From Pseudomonadota bacterium (GTDB lineage Bacteria; Chloroflexota; UBA5177), in assembly GCA_021324655.1 (NCBI GenBank), contig JAJPIP010000039.1, positions 1 to 64,000 on the forward strand: 64,000 nt of DNA. Direction: 5' to 3'. The notes beneath the pieces are model-generated. The model saw only the letters and a program-made list of their open reading frames with translations. It did no database searches and was not told the DNA's origin. Of this stretch, positions 34,180 through 43,509 are shown in pieces. Made by a program: the position numbers and the translations under genes. Every line of letters starts with the position of its first letter. The first letter of the stretch is position 1.

Positions 34180-36543
34180 TCAGCACTCGCTGTGGCCGCA
34201 GAAGTGGCACTTCTTGCAGCCCTCTTCGTGCACGAAGGTAGCCCAGCCGCAGGATGGACAGAGATCTCCATTGGTCTGCGTGCCGAGCGGGAGTTCCGGC
34301 AATACGGTGAGCAGCCCCTGGTCGCGCACCTCGCCTTCCACTTGCTCGCGGTACTCGTCGAGCACCTGAGCCAGGGCGTCGGGCAGGGAGAGAACGCGCT
34401 GCGCGCCGAAGCCCACGGAGCGGCTGCCGCCGATGCCGCTGAGCTGGTCGACGATCTGTGCGATCTTCTCGCGCTGGGTGAGCGTCGACGGAACACGCAG
34501 GACCAGTGAGATCAACCGCCCCAACGCCTCCGCGAACGCCATGACGTCGCTACCGGAGCTGCCGATATTCACGAACGCCTCCAGCGGCTCGCCGCTCTCA
34601 TCCATGTTGACGGTGACGTACGCAGTGCCCAGAGGCGTGTGCACGCGGTGGGTCTCGCCGTAGACCTTGCGCGGCCGCGGCTTGATCGTCGGCAGCCCGG
34701 GGAGAGACGCCTGCGCCGGGCGCTGCTCGGCCGACTCGTCCGCCTTCTTCTCGTCGATGCCGACATTCAGCACCTGTGCCCCCTTGGACCCGTCACGGAA
34801 AACGGTAATCCCAAGGCAGCCGAGATCCCAGGCGAGGTCATACGCGTGCTCGACGTCGGCGCGCGTCGCTTCGTTCGGCAGGTTGATGGTTTTGGACACG
34901 CCATTGTCGGTGTGACGCTGGAAGGCGGCCTGGTGCCGCACGTGCCAGGTCGGTGCAATTTCGTGCGCCGTCTTGAAGACCGCCTGCATATCGTCCGGCA
35001 CGCCGTCCAGCCCGTGCACCATTCCCTGCGCACTCACCCGGTCCATCAGATCCTCGCTGTCGATGCCGCGGCGCTTCGCCGCCTCCACGAAGATCGGATT
35101 GACGAACGTCAGCTTGCGGTCATCCACCTTGTGCTGGAAGGCCAGCGCGAAGATCGGCTCGACCCCGCTGGAGGCGTCGGCGATGATCGAGATCGTCCCG
35201 GTCGGGGCGATCGTGGTGACCGTCGAGTTGCGGAGGGGTGGACCGTCGCGGTAGATGCTGCGATCCCAGTTGGGAAACGGGCCGCGCTCCCGCGCCAATT
35301 CCTGCGACGCCTCGTGCCCCACGCGCTCCACGAAGCTCCAGAGGCGATCGGCCAGCTGGGTGGCCTGGTCACTGTCGTAGGGGATACCCAGCTCGAAGAG
35401 GAGATCGGCCCATCCCATGATCCCGAGCCCGATGCGCCGGTTGGCCTTCACCATCTCGTCGATCTCGGGCAGCGGATACGGGTTGACCTCGATGACGTCG
35501 TCGAGGAAACGCACGCTCAGACGGACGGCGCGCTCCATCTCGTTCCAGTCAATCACCTTCCCGTCCGGCGTCTCGGTCACAAAGCGGGCCACGTTCAGGG
35601 AGCCGAGATTGCATGCCTCGTTTGGGAGAAGCGGCTGCTCGCCGCAGGGGTTTGTCGCCTCGATCAGGCCCACCTCCGGCGTCGGATTGGCGGGGCTCGC
35701 GTTGATCCGGTCGATGAAGACCAGACCGGGATCCCCCGTCCGCCACGCCGAGTCGATGATCTTGTCCCAGACGTCCCGAGCGCTCAGGCGGGTCACGACC
35801 TCCTTGCTGTGCGGATCAACGAGCTCGTAGTAGTCATCGCTCCGCAAGGCATCCATAAAGGCGTCGGTCATGGCGACGGAGATGTTGAAGTTCGTGATGC
35901 CCCCGTCGTTCTTGCACTCGATGAACTCGAGGATGTCCGGGTGGTCGACCCGCAGAATGCCCATGTTGGCCCCGCGGCGTGTCCCACCTTGCTTCACCGC
36001 TTCCGTGGCGGCGTTATAAACACGCAAAAAAGACACGGGGCCGCTCGCCCGGCCACCGCTTCGGGATACGAGGCTGTTCTTGCGCCGAATGCGGGAGAAG
36101 GCGAAGCCGGTGCCGCCACCACTCTGGTGAATGATGGCCGCGTTCTTGAGGGTGTCGAAGATTTCGGGGATCGAGTCGCCCACCGGCAGCACGTAGCAGG
36201 CGGAGTACTGCAGCCCGTTCCCGGTCCCGGCATTCATCAGCGTCGGCGAGTTGGGCATGAATTTCCGCTCGAGCAGGAGCCCATAGAACTCCTCGGCGAC
36301 GGCCCGGGCGCGTGCCTCCCCGCTCCAGGGAATCTCGGCACAGGCGATGGCTGTCGACACGCGCCAGCACATCTCGTCCGGCGTTTCGACGACCTCGCCG
36401 TTCTCTTTGCGGAGATAGCGTTCCCTCAGAACCCGCTGCGCCGACTCGGACCACTGCCCCTCGCCGCGCGGGCGGGGCCAGGCCGGCTGCGGCCCCTGTT
36501 GACTATCGGCTGCCTGGATTGCTCGCTGCACATCAAGTTCCAT
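34180..36543 (-). CDS. nrdJ: Coenzyme-B12-dependent (class II) ribonucleotide reductase
   Basis: A 787-residue protein that reduces ribonucleotides using adenosylcobalamin. The barrel core shows [25 protein letters not shown], the phosphate loop [23 protein letters not shown] and the active-site [20 protein letters not shown]. The C-terminus ends in a Cys-rich [23 protein letters not shown] segment, as in the widespread Cys-rich-tailed NrdJ type. The length is in the short range for the family. A strong promoter with NrdR-like boxes lies upstream, and the 35-base leader is too short for a cobalamin riboswitch. A terminator follows. Confidence 0.95.
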   Translation of the reverse strand: MELDVQRAIQAADSQQGPQPAWPRPRGEGQWSESAQRVLRERYLRKENGEVVETPDEMCWRVSTAIACAEIPWSGEARARAVAEEFYGLLLERKFMPNSPTLMNAGTGNGLQYSACYVLPVGDSIPEIFDTLKNAAIIHQSGGGTGFAFSRIRRKNSLVSRSGGRASGPVSFLRVYNAATEAVKQGGTRRGANMGILRVDHPDILEFIECKNDGGITNFNISVAMTDAFMDALRSDDYYELVDPHSKEVVTRLSARDVWDKIIDSAWRTGDPGLVFIDRINASPANPTPEVGLIEATNPCGEQPLLPNEACNLGSLNVARFVTETPDGKVIDWNEMERAVRLSVRFLDDVIEVNPYPLPEIDEMVKANRRIGLGIMGWADLLFELGIPYDSDQATQLADRLWSFVERVGHEASQELARERGPFPNWDRSIYRDGPPLRNSTVTTIAPTGTISIIADASSGVEPIFALAFQHKVDDRKLTFVNPIFVEAAKRRGIDSEDLMDRVSAQGMVHGLDGVPDDMQAVFKTAHEIAPTWHVRHQAAFQRHTDNGVSKTINLPNEATRADVEHAYDLAWDLGCLGITVFRDGSKGAQVLNVGIDEKKADESAEQRPAQASLPGLPTIKPRPRKVYGETHRVHTPLGTAYVTVNMDESGEPLEAFVNIGSSGSDVMAFAEALGRLISLVLRVPSTLTQREKIAQIVDQLSGIGGSRSVGFGAQRVLSLPDALAQVLDEYREQVEGEVRDQGLLTVLPELPLGTQTNGDLCPSCGWATFVHEEGCKKCHFCGHSEC

Positions 36544-36585
36544 CTGTTACTCCATCGCCGCCCCGTATGTAGGGCCCATAAGTCC

Positions 36586-36614
36586 ATCCTAGACACAACA
36601 TGCAGTGGTGTCAA
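36586..36614 (-). promoter_or_regulatory. Promoter of the ribonucleotide reductase gene
   Basis: The minus strand has a perfect TTGACA (36614-36609), a spacer of exactly 17 bases and TAGGAT (36591-36586). Transcription would start near 36578, about 35 bases before the ATG at 36543. Confidence 0.8.
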
Positions 36615-36636
36615 CGATGAAATCTAGATATTGTTG
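36593..36636 (-). promoter_or_regulatory. Pair of NrdR-box-like sequences
   Basis: ACACAACATGCAGTGG (36593-36608) and AATCTAGATATTGTTG (36621-36636) match the published NrdR box pattern ACACwATATATwGTGT at about 12 and 11 of 16 positions. The first fills the spacer between -10 and -35, and the second lies just upstream of the -35. Start-to-start spacing is 28 bases, a little less than the usual 31-32, so the assignment is tentative. Confidence 0.5.
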
Positions 36637-36772
36637 TGAGCGAGGCAACTCAGCCACTACATAGTGCGGCATACCGTATCACTCTCATACTAGTACGCGT
36701 GTTCTACAATGTCAAGCTCTATGATGAGGTGACGCTGCCGCGCGATCGGCGCCGGATGGGGAGGTCTGCGAC

Positions 36773-38047
36773 GTGCTCGATGCCGATTTTGCCCTCTTCA
36801 ACGTGGATCAGTTGGTCACCGTCGCGCCGGGATGTCACCCGGCCGCCCGGGGCGACCTCGGCGTTATCGAGCGCGGCGCTCTGGCCGCCCGTGACGGGAC
36901 GATCGTGTGGGTCGGGCCGATGGAGGAGTTCGACCGGAACGTCGCCCTGGCCGCCGATGCTCTCGTCGTCAACACACACGGCCGAACCGTCCTGCCGGGG
37001 TTTGTGGACCCACACACACATCTGATCTTTGCGGGCGACCGCTCGGGTGATTTCTACGCACGCGCCCTCGGGGCGCGGTACGCCGAGCAGCTGGGGAGCG
37101 GAGGGCTCATGCAGACAGTGGATGCAACGCGTGCTGCGTCCGACGACGAGCTGCTCGACCTCGCGTACCTGCGCGCCGAAACGTTTCTGCGGTATGGGAC
37201 GACCACCATCGAAGCGAAAACCGGCTATGGGCTGACCGAAGCCGACGAACTGCGCGGCCTGCGCGTGTTGACGCGGCTCCAGCACCTTTCACCCCTCAAG
37301 ATCATTCCGGCGTTCCTGGGAGCCCATGTCGTCCCCGCCGAGTTCCACGGTGACGCCCGCGCGTACATCGAGGCCGTGGTCTCATGGCTGCCCGCCGTGC
37401 GGGACCACGCCCGCTTCGTCGATGCCTGGTTCGACGAGGGTGCATTCGACGTGGAGGACGGGCGCCGCGTCCTCTCCGCGGCACGCGAGCTGGGATTCGA
37501 GCTGACGGCGCATGCCAACGAATTGGGACCACACGGCGGGGCGCGGGCGGCGGCGGAACTGCAGGCGCGCTCCGTCGATCACGTGGTGTATCTCGACGAC
37601 GCCGATATCGAGGCCCTCCGACGCAACGGCACGGTAGCAGTTCTGCTGCCCGGCACTACCTTCTTCCTGAACCACGACACCTACGCGCCCGCGCGCCGCT
37701 TGCTGGACGCCGGCGTGCGCGTCGCTCTCGGCACAGACTTCAACCCGGGCACGTCGTACACCCAGAACATGCAGTTCATCCTCACGCTGGCCGTGCTCAA
37801 ACTGGGCATGACGCCGGAGGAAGCGATTCGGGCCGCCACCGTCGACGCCGCCGCTGCCGTGGATCTCGAGGACCGCGTGGGCTCTCTCGCTCCCGGAAAG
37901 TCCTGTAATCTTGCCGTCTTCCGCCTCAACCACTACCGCCATATCCCGTATCACTACGCCATGAACACGGTGGAGACCGTGGTGGCCGGCGGGCAGCTCG
38001 TCGTGGACAACGGCCAGATCATTACCCAGCCGCTCGTTACCGCGTGA
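36773..38047 (+). CDS. hutI: Imidazolonepropionase
   Basis: A 424-residue amidohydrolase that opens imidazolone propionate to N-formimino-glutamate in histidine breakdown. It starts at GTG 36773 after GGGGAGG. The metal site is visible as DPHTHLIFAGDRSGDF, with further signatures TTIEAKTGYGL, LTAHANELGPHGG and LGTDFNPGTSY. The length is normal for the family. Its stop overlaps the GTG of a Nudix gene, which in turn overlaps ftcD, so the three form one operon. The upstream steps (HutH, HutU) are not in the window. Confidence 0.95.
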   Translation: MLDADFALFNVDQLVTVAPGCHPAARGDLGVIERGALAARDGTIVWVGPMEEFDRNVALAADALVVNTHGRTVLPGFVDPHTHLIFAGDRSGDFYARALGARYAEQLGSGGLMQTVDATRAASDDELLDLAYLRAETFLRYGTTTIEAKTGYGLTEADELRGLRVLTRLQHLSPLKIIPAFLGAHVVPAEFHGDARAYIEAVVSWLPAVRDHARFVDAWFDEGAFDVEDGRRVLSAARELGFELTAHANELGPHGGARAAAELQARSVDHVVYLDDADIEALRRNGTVAVLLPGTTFFLNHDTYAPARRLLDAGVRVALGTDFNPGTSYTQNMQFILTLAVLKLGMTPEEAIRAATVDAAAAVDLEDRVGSLAPGKSCNLAVFRLNHYRHIPYHYAMNTVETVVAGGQLVVDNGQIITQPLVTA

Positions 38048-38523
38048 TCCGGCAGGCGCTGCGCCGCGTCTGGTCGCTTCCCTGGCCGGAACCGATGCGC
38101 CAGGCGGCTCCCCTCGTGCTCCGCCTCCCGCTGATCCGGCAGATCGCTCTCCCCCACTTCATGGTCGGCGTGGTCGGCGTTATCCGAAATGATGCCGGCG
38201 AGGTCCTGATGTTACATCACACCTACCGGGGGAATGAGCCGTGGGGACTGCCCACCGGTTTCATGGAGCACGGTGAGCAGCCGCGCGACGCGTTGGTGCG
38301 AGAGATCGCCGAGGAGACGGGGTACGATGTACGGCTCGACGCGACGGCGCATGTGTATGCCCTCACCGACCGACCCCTGCTCAACATCGTTTACACCGGC
38401 CGCTACGTCGCCGGCACTTTCCGCCCGTCGGATGAGATCTCCGAGGCGCGCTTCGTCGCGCCGGAAGCGCTCCCGGCGCTCGGGGCGGACCACGATATTC
38501 TCTCTGAGCTGCTCCGGCCGTGA
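38044..38523 (+). CDS. Nudix hydrolase inside the histidine-degradation operon
   Basis: A 159-residue protein with a full Nudix box at 72-94 (G-x5-E-x7-REIAEETGY). The N-terminal 40 residues (WSLPWPEPMRQAAPLVLRLPLIRQ) are an extension seen in some Nudix proteins. It overlaps hutI and ftcD by four bases at each end (GTGA). The substrate is unknown; the position suggests a link to folate or formimino-glutamate metabolism but does not prove it. Confidence 0.9.
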   Translation: MIRQALRRVWSLPWPEPMRQAAPLVLRLPLIRQIALPHFMVGVVGVIRNDAGEVLMLHHTYRGNEPWGLPTGFMEHGEQPRDALVREIAEETGYDVRLDATAHVYALTDRPLLNIVYTGRYVAGTFRPSDEISEARFVAPEALPALGADHDILSELLRP

Positions 38524-39407
38524 GCCTCCTCGAGGCCGTCCCGAACTTCTCGGAGGGCCGACGATCGGAGGTCATCGGCCGGCTCACCGCCGCGGCCGAT
38601 GTCCCCGGCGTGCGTCTGCTGGACGTTCACTCCGACCCCGATCACAACCGCACCGTCCTGACGTTGGCGGGCGAGGCGGAGCCGCTCAGCGACGCGCTGT
38701 TCCATACCATCGCCGTCGCGGTGGCCGAGATCGACCTACGGCATCACAACGGCGTCCACCCGCGCATCGGTGCCGCCGACGTCGTCCCTTTCGTTCCGGT
38801 CCTCGACACCCCGATGGGAGACGCGGTCGCCGCCGCGCACGCCCTGGCTAACCGGGTCGCTTCCGAGCTGCGCCTACCGGTCTATCTCTACGACGCCGCC
38901 GCCCGCCGGCCGGAATACATCCGTCTCGAGAACATTCGTCGCGGCGGCTTCGAGACGCTGCGCGACGCCATCGCCACCCGGCCGCCGGACCTCGGGCCGG
39001 CCCAGGTTCACCCATCGGCCGGCGCCGTCGTCATCGGTGCACGGCAGCCACTCATTGCCTATAACATCTACCTTGACACCGACGACCTCGCCGTAGGACG
39101 TGCCATAGCGCGCCGCGTTCGGGCCAGCTCGGGAGGGCTTCCGGCTGTCAAAGCGCTGGCCCTGCTCATCCCCCGCCGCGGCCAGGTTCAGATCTCCATG
39201 AACCTGACGAACTTTCACGAGACGTCCATTCCTACAGTATTCGAGGTGGTCCGGGAGGAAGCGGCCGCGCGCGGGACGCGGATCGTGGCATCGGAGTTCG
39301 TCGGGCTCGTCCCGCTTGACGCTCTACTCAACGTCGTCAATGCGGCGCTCGCCGGCGACTTGACCCTCCAGAGCGTGCTCGATCTTCGGCTTCTGGACGG
39401 GGGATAG
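38520..39407 (+). CDS. ftcD: Glutamate formimidoyltransferase
   Basis: A 295-residue protein, starting GTG 38520 in the Nudix stop codon. It carries the family N-terminus (LLEAVPNFSEGRR and DVHSDPDHNRTVLTLAG), the segment LRHHNGVHPRIGAADVVPFVP and VQISMNLTNFHETSIPTVFE. It transfers the formimino group from N-formimino-glutamate, the product of HutI, to tetrahydrofolate. Only the transferase domain is present; the cyclodeaminase domain of the bifunctional enzyme is absent. Confidence 0.94.
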   Translation: MSLLEAVPNFSEGRRSEVIGRLTAAADVPGVRLLDVHSDPDHNRTVLTLAGEAEPLSDALFHTIAVAVAEIDLRHHNGVHPRIGAADVVPFVPVLDTPMGDAVAAAHALANRVASELRLPVYLYDAAARRPEYIRLENIRRGGFETLRDAIATRPPDLGPAQVHPSAGAVVIGARQPLIAYNIYLDTDDLAVGRAIARRVRASSGGLPAVKALALLIPRRGQVQISMNLTNFHETSIPTVFEVVREEAAARGTRIVASEFVGLVPLDALLNVVNAALAGDLTLQSVLDLRLLDGG

Positions 39408-39449
39408 AGTCTTGTCGCCGTTCCCTCTGGGTTGGTAGGATGCCATGTC

Positions 39450-40325
39450 GTGCGCCTGCCTCCGTCCCCACTCTTTCCCCTCCTGCTGATCGCCACCGTC
39501 GTGGCCGGCTGCGGATCGAAGGTGGGTGCGACCCACGGTCCCACGCACACGCCGCGGCCCACGGCGGGTGTTCAACTGGCGACCGCCGGTCCCGCGACGT
39601 CGACCGCTCCGTCGCCCACGCCGAAACCGAAGACGAAGGCCAGGGGAACGTCCACGCCCACGGCACAGCCGACGCCCGGCCTGACACCAACCGTCGTCGC
39701 GGCGGCTCCGGGCGTTGTGGCAGCGAGCGTCACGCCCGCCCGTGTAGTTCCCGGAGCGCCGATTACGCTCTCGGTCACGACGAGTGGGGCGATCTCTCGC
39801 GTCGAGATGTACATCGGGAGCGGTCTGCCCGGCGCCTCTCCACCCACGACCCTCGAGCTGCAGCGGCAGGGCTCCGGGCAATGGGGGACGCAGGGATCAG
39901 CGCCGCACGTCCCCGGCGTCTATCAGTACACGGTCGGCTTCTTCGCCGGTGGCAAGCGCACCATGATCGACAACAATGCCTGGAACATCACGGTCACGGG
40001 GTCGGTCCCGCAGCGACCCGACGACCTGCCGCTCGCGCCCGGGTTCGACTACGGGAATCCCATCGGCGCGATCTTCCAGGCGATGGGACACACCGTGGAT
40101 GGGGCAGAGATTATCAGTACCACCCAGCCCAACGTCTCGCCGAGCTACGTCGCCAACTGGTACACGACGCGCTTACCGCGCGCGGGCTGGACCATTTCCG
40201 GCGCCCCCGCCGCCGGTGCGACCTCTTTCACCATTACCGCCGACACCGGTAGCACACCCGGCTCGCAGGTCTGTATCGTGCAGTATGCGGGCTACACCTT
40301 GCATCTTTACTACGGCACCCTCTAG
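39450..40325 (+). CDS. Lipoprotein of unknown function
   Basis: About 291 residues from GTG 39450 (a TTG at 39432 is also in frame). The signal peptide ends in the lipobox VVAGC, so it is probably lipid-anchored outside the membrane. A Pro/Thr/Ala-rich linker of about 70 residues follows, then a beta-rich domain (VTPARVVPGAPITLSV, an Ig-like start) and a C-terminal domain with NWYTTRLPRAGWTISG. It is unrecognised. It lies between ftcD and a sugar-kinase gene on the same strand. Confidence 0.7.
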   Translation: MRLPPSPLFPLLLIATVVAGCGSKVGATHGPTHTPRPTAGVQLATAGPATSTAPSPTPKPKTKARGTSTPTAQPTPGLTPTVVAAAPGVVAASVTPARVVPGAPITLSVTTSGAISRVEMYIGSGLPGASPPTTLELQRQGSGQWGTQGSAPHVPGVYQYTVGFFAGGKRTMIDNNAWNITVTGSVPQRPDDLPLAPGFDYGNPIGAIFQAMGHTVDGAEIISTTQPNVSPSYVANWYTTRLPRAGWTISGAPAAGATSFTITADTGSTPGSQVCIVQYAGYTLHLYYGTL

Positions 40326-40328
40326 GGG

Positions 40329-41342
40329 ATGAGTGCTCCGTACGGAGACTTGCTCGCCCGCTTCCGTGACCGCCGTGTCCTGGTACTCGGCGATATCGTG
40401 GCCGATGAGTATCTCATCGGGCGACCCGAGCGGCTCTCGCGTGAGGCACCCGTCCTCATTCTCCAGTACACGTCCAGCTTTGTCCGGCCGGGTGGCGCCA
40501 CCAACGTCGCCTACAACATCGCGGCGCTGGGAGCAGGCGCCTCTCTCGTCGGCGTGATCGGTGACGACGAGATGGGTCGGCGGCTGCGTGGCGTGCTCGA
40601 AAAGGCGGGTATCCGGACGGAGTGCCTCCTCACCGACACCAGCCGGCCGACGTCCACCGCCACGCGCGTCCTGGCGAAGGGCGCGCAGGAGGCGCAGCAG
40701 CAAGTGGTACGCATCGATCGCATCGACCGGCATCCGGTGGATGGTCCGGTCCTTGACCGCATGATCGACCAATTGCGCGCCGAGCTCGAGAGTTACCAGG
40801 CGCTGCTGATTTCCGACTACGAGAACGGGGTCATCTCTCAGGAGGTGATCGACGCGTGCCTGCCCCGAGCTCGCACGCTTGACCTGCCCGTCATCGTCGA
40901 TTCTCACGGGGATCTCTTCCGCTTCAAAGGCGTCACCGCTGCGACGCCGAACCAACCGGAGGCGGAGAGTACGCTCGGCACACGGTTCCACGACGACGAC
41001 GACCTGGAAGCGGGCGGGCGCCGGCTCGTGGACGGGATGGATGCGTGCGGTATTCTGATCACGCGCGGCAGCGAAGGCATCGTGCTCTTTGAGCGCGATG
41101 CGCCCACCTACCGGATTCCGGTCGCCCTACCCGACAACGCCGTGGTGGATGTGACCGGCGCCGGAGATACGGTCTCCGCTGTCTTCACGCTCGCGGTGTC
41201 GTCCGGAGCTACCATGCGCGACGCTGCCTTCCTCAGCAACATCGCGGGTCAGGCCGTCGTTCAGCGCCTGGGCGCTGCCACCCTCACACCTCGGGAACTG
41301 CTCGACGCGGCGGCCGCCTCGCCCCTGTCCCGCCCAACCTGA
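40329..41342 (+). CDS. PfkB-family kinase, heptose-7-phosphate-kinase-like
   Basis: A 337-residue ribokinase-fold protein starting three bases after the lipoprotein stop. It shows VLVLGDIVADEYLIGRPERLSREAPV and the Gly-rich GGATNVAYNIAALG, both typical of the kinase half of HldE/RfaE, and the catalytic DVTGAGDTVSAVF motif. The adenylyltransferase half is absent, so it resembles HldA-like stand-alone kinases. The substrate may be a heptose phosphate or another sugar. Confidence 0.85.
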   Translation: MSAPYGDLLARFRDRRVLVLGDIVADEYLIGRPERLSREAPVLILQYTSSFVRPGGATNVAYNIAALGAGASLVGVIGDDEMGRRLRGVLEKAGIRTECLLTDTSRPTSTATRVLAKGAQEAQQQVVRIDRIDRHPVDGPVLDRMIDQLRAELESYQALLISDYENGVISQEVIDACLPRARTLDLPVIVDSHGDLFRFKGVTAATPNQPEAESTLGTRFHDDDDLEAGGRRLVDGMDACGILITRGSEGIVLFERDAPTYRIPVALPDNAVVDVTGAGDTVSAVFTLAVSSGATMRDAAFLSNIAGQAVVQRLGAATLTPRELLDAAAASPLSRPT

Positions 41343-41348
41343 CCCCCG

Positions 41349-41354
41349 TATAAT
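41349..41354 (+). promoter_or_regulatory. TATAAT box giving a probable leaderless transcript
   Basis: A perfect TATAAT ends eight bases before the ATG at 41363. Transcription from it would start at or within two bases of the start codon, so the asparaginase mRNA would have essentially no leader. No Shine-Dalgarno precedes this ATG, which fits. No clear -35 was found. Confidence 0.55.
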
Positions 41355-41362
41355 GGGCGCGC

Positions 41363-42418
41363 ATGAGCACGTCGCTGCGGCCGTCGTTTCGTATCGAGGT
41401 TCCCGAAGACGCTTACTCCGGTGATGTGCCGTTAGCCGCCACGCTGCGCGGTGATTATGTCAATGCGCTCTACCGTGGAGTGGCCGCAATGTGCACTCCC
41501 GATGGCGAGACGATCGTCGCGCTCGGCGACGCAGGGCAGCCGGCTTTTTTGCGCTCGGCCGCCAAGCCGTTTCAGGTCATGCCCGCCATCCTCAGTGGCG
41601 GCGTTGACCGCTTCGGCATCACAGAGCGCGAGCTGGCGGTGCTTTGCGCATCTCATATTGCCGAGCCGCGCCACATGGACGCGGTGCTGTCGGTTCTCGG
41701 GAAGATCGGACTGGGCGAAGAGCATCTGCGCTGCGGGATTCATCCGCCGATCCACGAGCCCACGGCCCGGGACCGCGCGCGGCGCGGCATCGAGCCGTCC
41801 CCCGTGTGCAACAACTGTAGCGGAGCTCATGCCGGCCAGCTGGTCGCGTGCCGCGCCGAGGGCTGGCCGGTTGACGACTACGGCAATCCCGGCCATCCAC
41901 TGCAAGTCTGGATACGTCGTATCGTGGCGGCATTCGCTGGACTCGAGGACGTCCCATTTGCCGTCGACAACTGTGCGATTCCGACCTTCCGTGTGCCGGT
42001 GGATCGAGGTGCCGTCATGTTTGCCCGGCTCGCCACGGGAGAAGCAGTACCCTCCGACCTCTCCGCGGCCGCCGCGCGGGTCGTCGCCGCCATGACTCGT
42101 CATCCGGGCATGGTTGGCGGAGAAGGGCGGTTCGACACCGTTCTGATGTCGGCGGCGGGCGGATCTGTCGTCGCCAAAGGCGGGGCGGAAGCTTTTCAGG
42201 GGATCGGCATCAGCCCCGAGCGCCTGGGGCTGGCCGTGAAGATCAGCAGCGGAGCAGCCGCGGCCTCGGTCGTCGCCCTTCGCTTGCTGTCCGACCTGGG
42301 TCTGATGCCGGCGCAGCGTGATGGGTTGCAGCCGTTTATCGAGCCCGAGATTTACAACCACCAGGGGGCGCTCGTTGGTCGCATGGTGCCTCTGATCCAT
42401 GTCGAGAGAGGCGCATGA
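41363..42418 (+). CDS. Asparaginase II family protein
   Basis: A 351-residue protein of the thermolabile/type II-like asparaginase family (the AnsA-II group unrelated to the classical bacterial periplasmic enzyme). It carries RSAAKPFQVMPAILSGG, CASHIAEPRHMDAV, CGIHPPIHEP and NNCSGAHAGQLVACRAEGWP, all hallmarks of the family. It would release ammonia from asparagine in the cytoplasm. Its stop overlaps the ATG of the ligase gene (ATGA). It is probably transcribed from a leaderless promoter. Confidence 0.92.
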   Translation: MSTSLRPSFRIEVPEDAYSGDVPLAATLRGDYVNALYRGVAAMCTPDGETIVALGDAGQPAFLRSAAKPFQVMPAILSGGVDRFGITERELAVLCASHIAEPRHMDAVLSVLGKIGLGEEHLRCGIHPPIHEPTARDRARRGIEPSPVCNNCSGAHAGQLVACRAEGWPVDDYGNPGHPLQVWIRRIVAAFAGLEDVPFAVDNCAIPTFRVPVDRGAVMFARLATGEAVPSDLSAAAARVVAAMTRHPGMVGGEGRFDTVLMSAAGGSVVAKGGAEAFQGIGISPERLGLAVKISSGAAAASVVALRLLSDLGLMPAQRDGLQPFIEPEIYNHQGALVGRMVPLIHVERGA

Positions 42419-43509
42419 AGCGCAAAGTTCGCGTCGGTCTCATCTTCGGCGGCCGCTCCGGCGAGCACACGGTTTCACTTGCATCCGCCAACTCCGTTCT
42501 GCGGGCGCTCGACCCCGAGCGGTATGAGGCGGTTCCCATCGGTATCACCCGCGAAGGTCAGTGGCTGATCGCGGAGAGTGGCCGCGATCTCCTCGCCAAC
42601 CCGGAAGTGACCCTGGAGCTGCCCGACACCGCCGAGGCGATGCTTGACGTGACGCATCACGGCATCATCCCGGTCAATCATCGCGGCGGCATTGATCGTC
42701 ATGATACGGCGGTCGACGTGTGCTTCCCGTTGCTCCACGGTCCCAACGGCGAGGACGGTACCCTCCAGGGGTTGCTCGAGCTGGCCGACCTCCCGTACGT
42801 CGGGTCCGGCGTCTTCGCTTCAGCGGCGTCGATGGACAAAGGGCAGATGAAGCGCCTCTTCCGTGACGCCGGCCTCCCCCAGGTTCCCTGGGTCACGCTC
42901 CGTGGCCGTGAGTGGGAGCGCGACGCAGACGGGGTGGTGGCGCGCATCGAGGCGGAACTGAGCTATCCCGTCTTTGTGAAGCCCTGCAATCTGGGGTCCA
43001 GCGTCGGGATTACGAAGGCGGTCGATGGCGAGGCCTTACGTGCCTCCATCGCGGTCGCTCTGGCGCACGATCGCCGGGTCATCGTGGAACAGGGGGTTGA
43101 TGCGCGCGAAGTCGAGGTTGGCGTGCTGGGCAATGATGAGCCTCTGGTCTCCGTGCCGGGCGAAGTGATTCCGCATAACGAGTTCTATGACTATGAATCG
43201 AAGTATACCGACGGTCTGGCGGACCTGATCATCCCGGCGAGGATCAGCGACGAGCAGCGGGCGACGATCAATGAGATTGCTGTGCGGGCATTTGAAACAG
43301 TGGACGCGGCCGGTCTGGCACGCGTAGACTTCTTCATTCGGCGATCTGATGGAGCCATCCTGTTGAACGAGATCAACACGATCCCCGGTTTCACGCAGAC
43401 GAGCATGTATCCCAAACTCTGGGAAGCCAGTGGGGTTCCGTATCCGGAACTCATCGGCCGGCTGATCCAGTTCGCGATCGACCGCCACCGGGACAAGCCG
43501 TCGCGGTGA
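42415..43509 (+). CDS. ddl: D-alanine--D-alanine ligase
   Basis: A 364-residue ATP-grasp enzyme that makes the D-Ala-D-Ala dipeptide of peptidoglycan. The N-terminal domain has VGLIFGGRSGEHTVSLASANSV in two overlapping motifs, then FPLLHGPNGEDGTLQGLLEL, the ATP-grasp segment FVKPCNLGSSVGITKA and the C-terminal EINTIPGFTQTSMYPKLWEA. All are canonical for Ddl. The length is normal. The gene overlaps both its neighbours by four bases. Peptidoglycan synthesis is therefore expected in this organism. Confidence 0.96.
   Translation: MKRKVRVGLIFGGRSGEHTVSLASANSVLRALDPERYEAVPIGITREGQWLIAESGRDLLANPEVTLELPDTAEAMLDVTHHGIIPVNHRGGIDRHDTAVDVCFPLLHGPNGEDGTLQGLLELADLPYVGSGVFASAASMDKGQMKRLFRDAGLPQVPWVTLRGREWERDADGVVARIEAELSYPVFVKPCNLGSSVGITKAVDGEALRASIAVALAHDRRVIVEQGVDAREVEVGVLGNDEPLVSVPGEVIPHNEFYDYESKYTDGLADLIIPARISDEQRATINEIAVRAFETVDAAGLARVDFFIRRSDGAILLNEINTIPGFTQTSMYPKLWEASGVPYPELIGRLIQFAIDRHRDKPSR

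Noticed and set aside
36544-36580. Cobalamin riboswitch upstream of the B12-dependent reductase
   Set aside because: The predicted leader is about 35 bases and shows no B12-box; it is far too short for the riboswitch.
34639-36627. A 662-codon plus-strand frame opposite the ribonucleotide reductase gene
   Set aside because: The minus-strand product is an unmistakable NrdJ; the plus-strand translation is of low complexity with no motifs.
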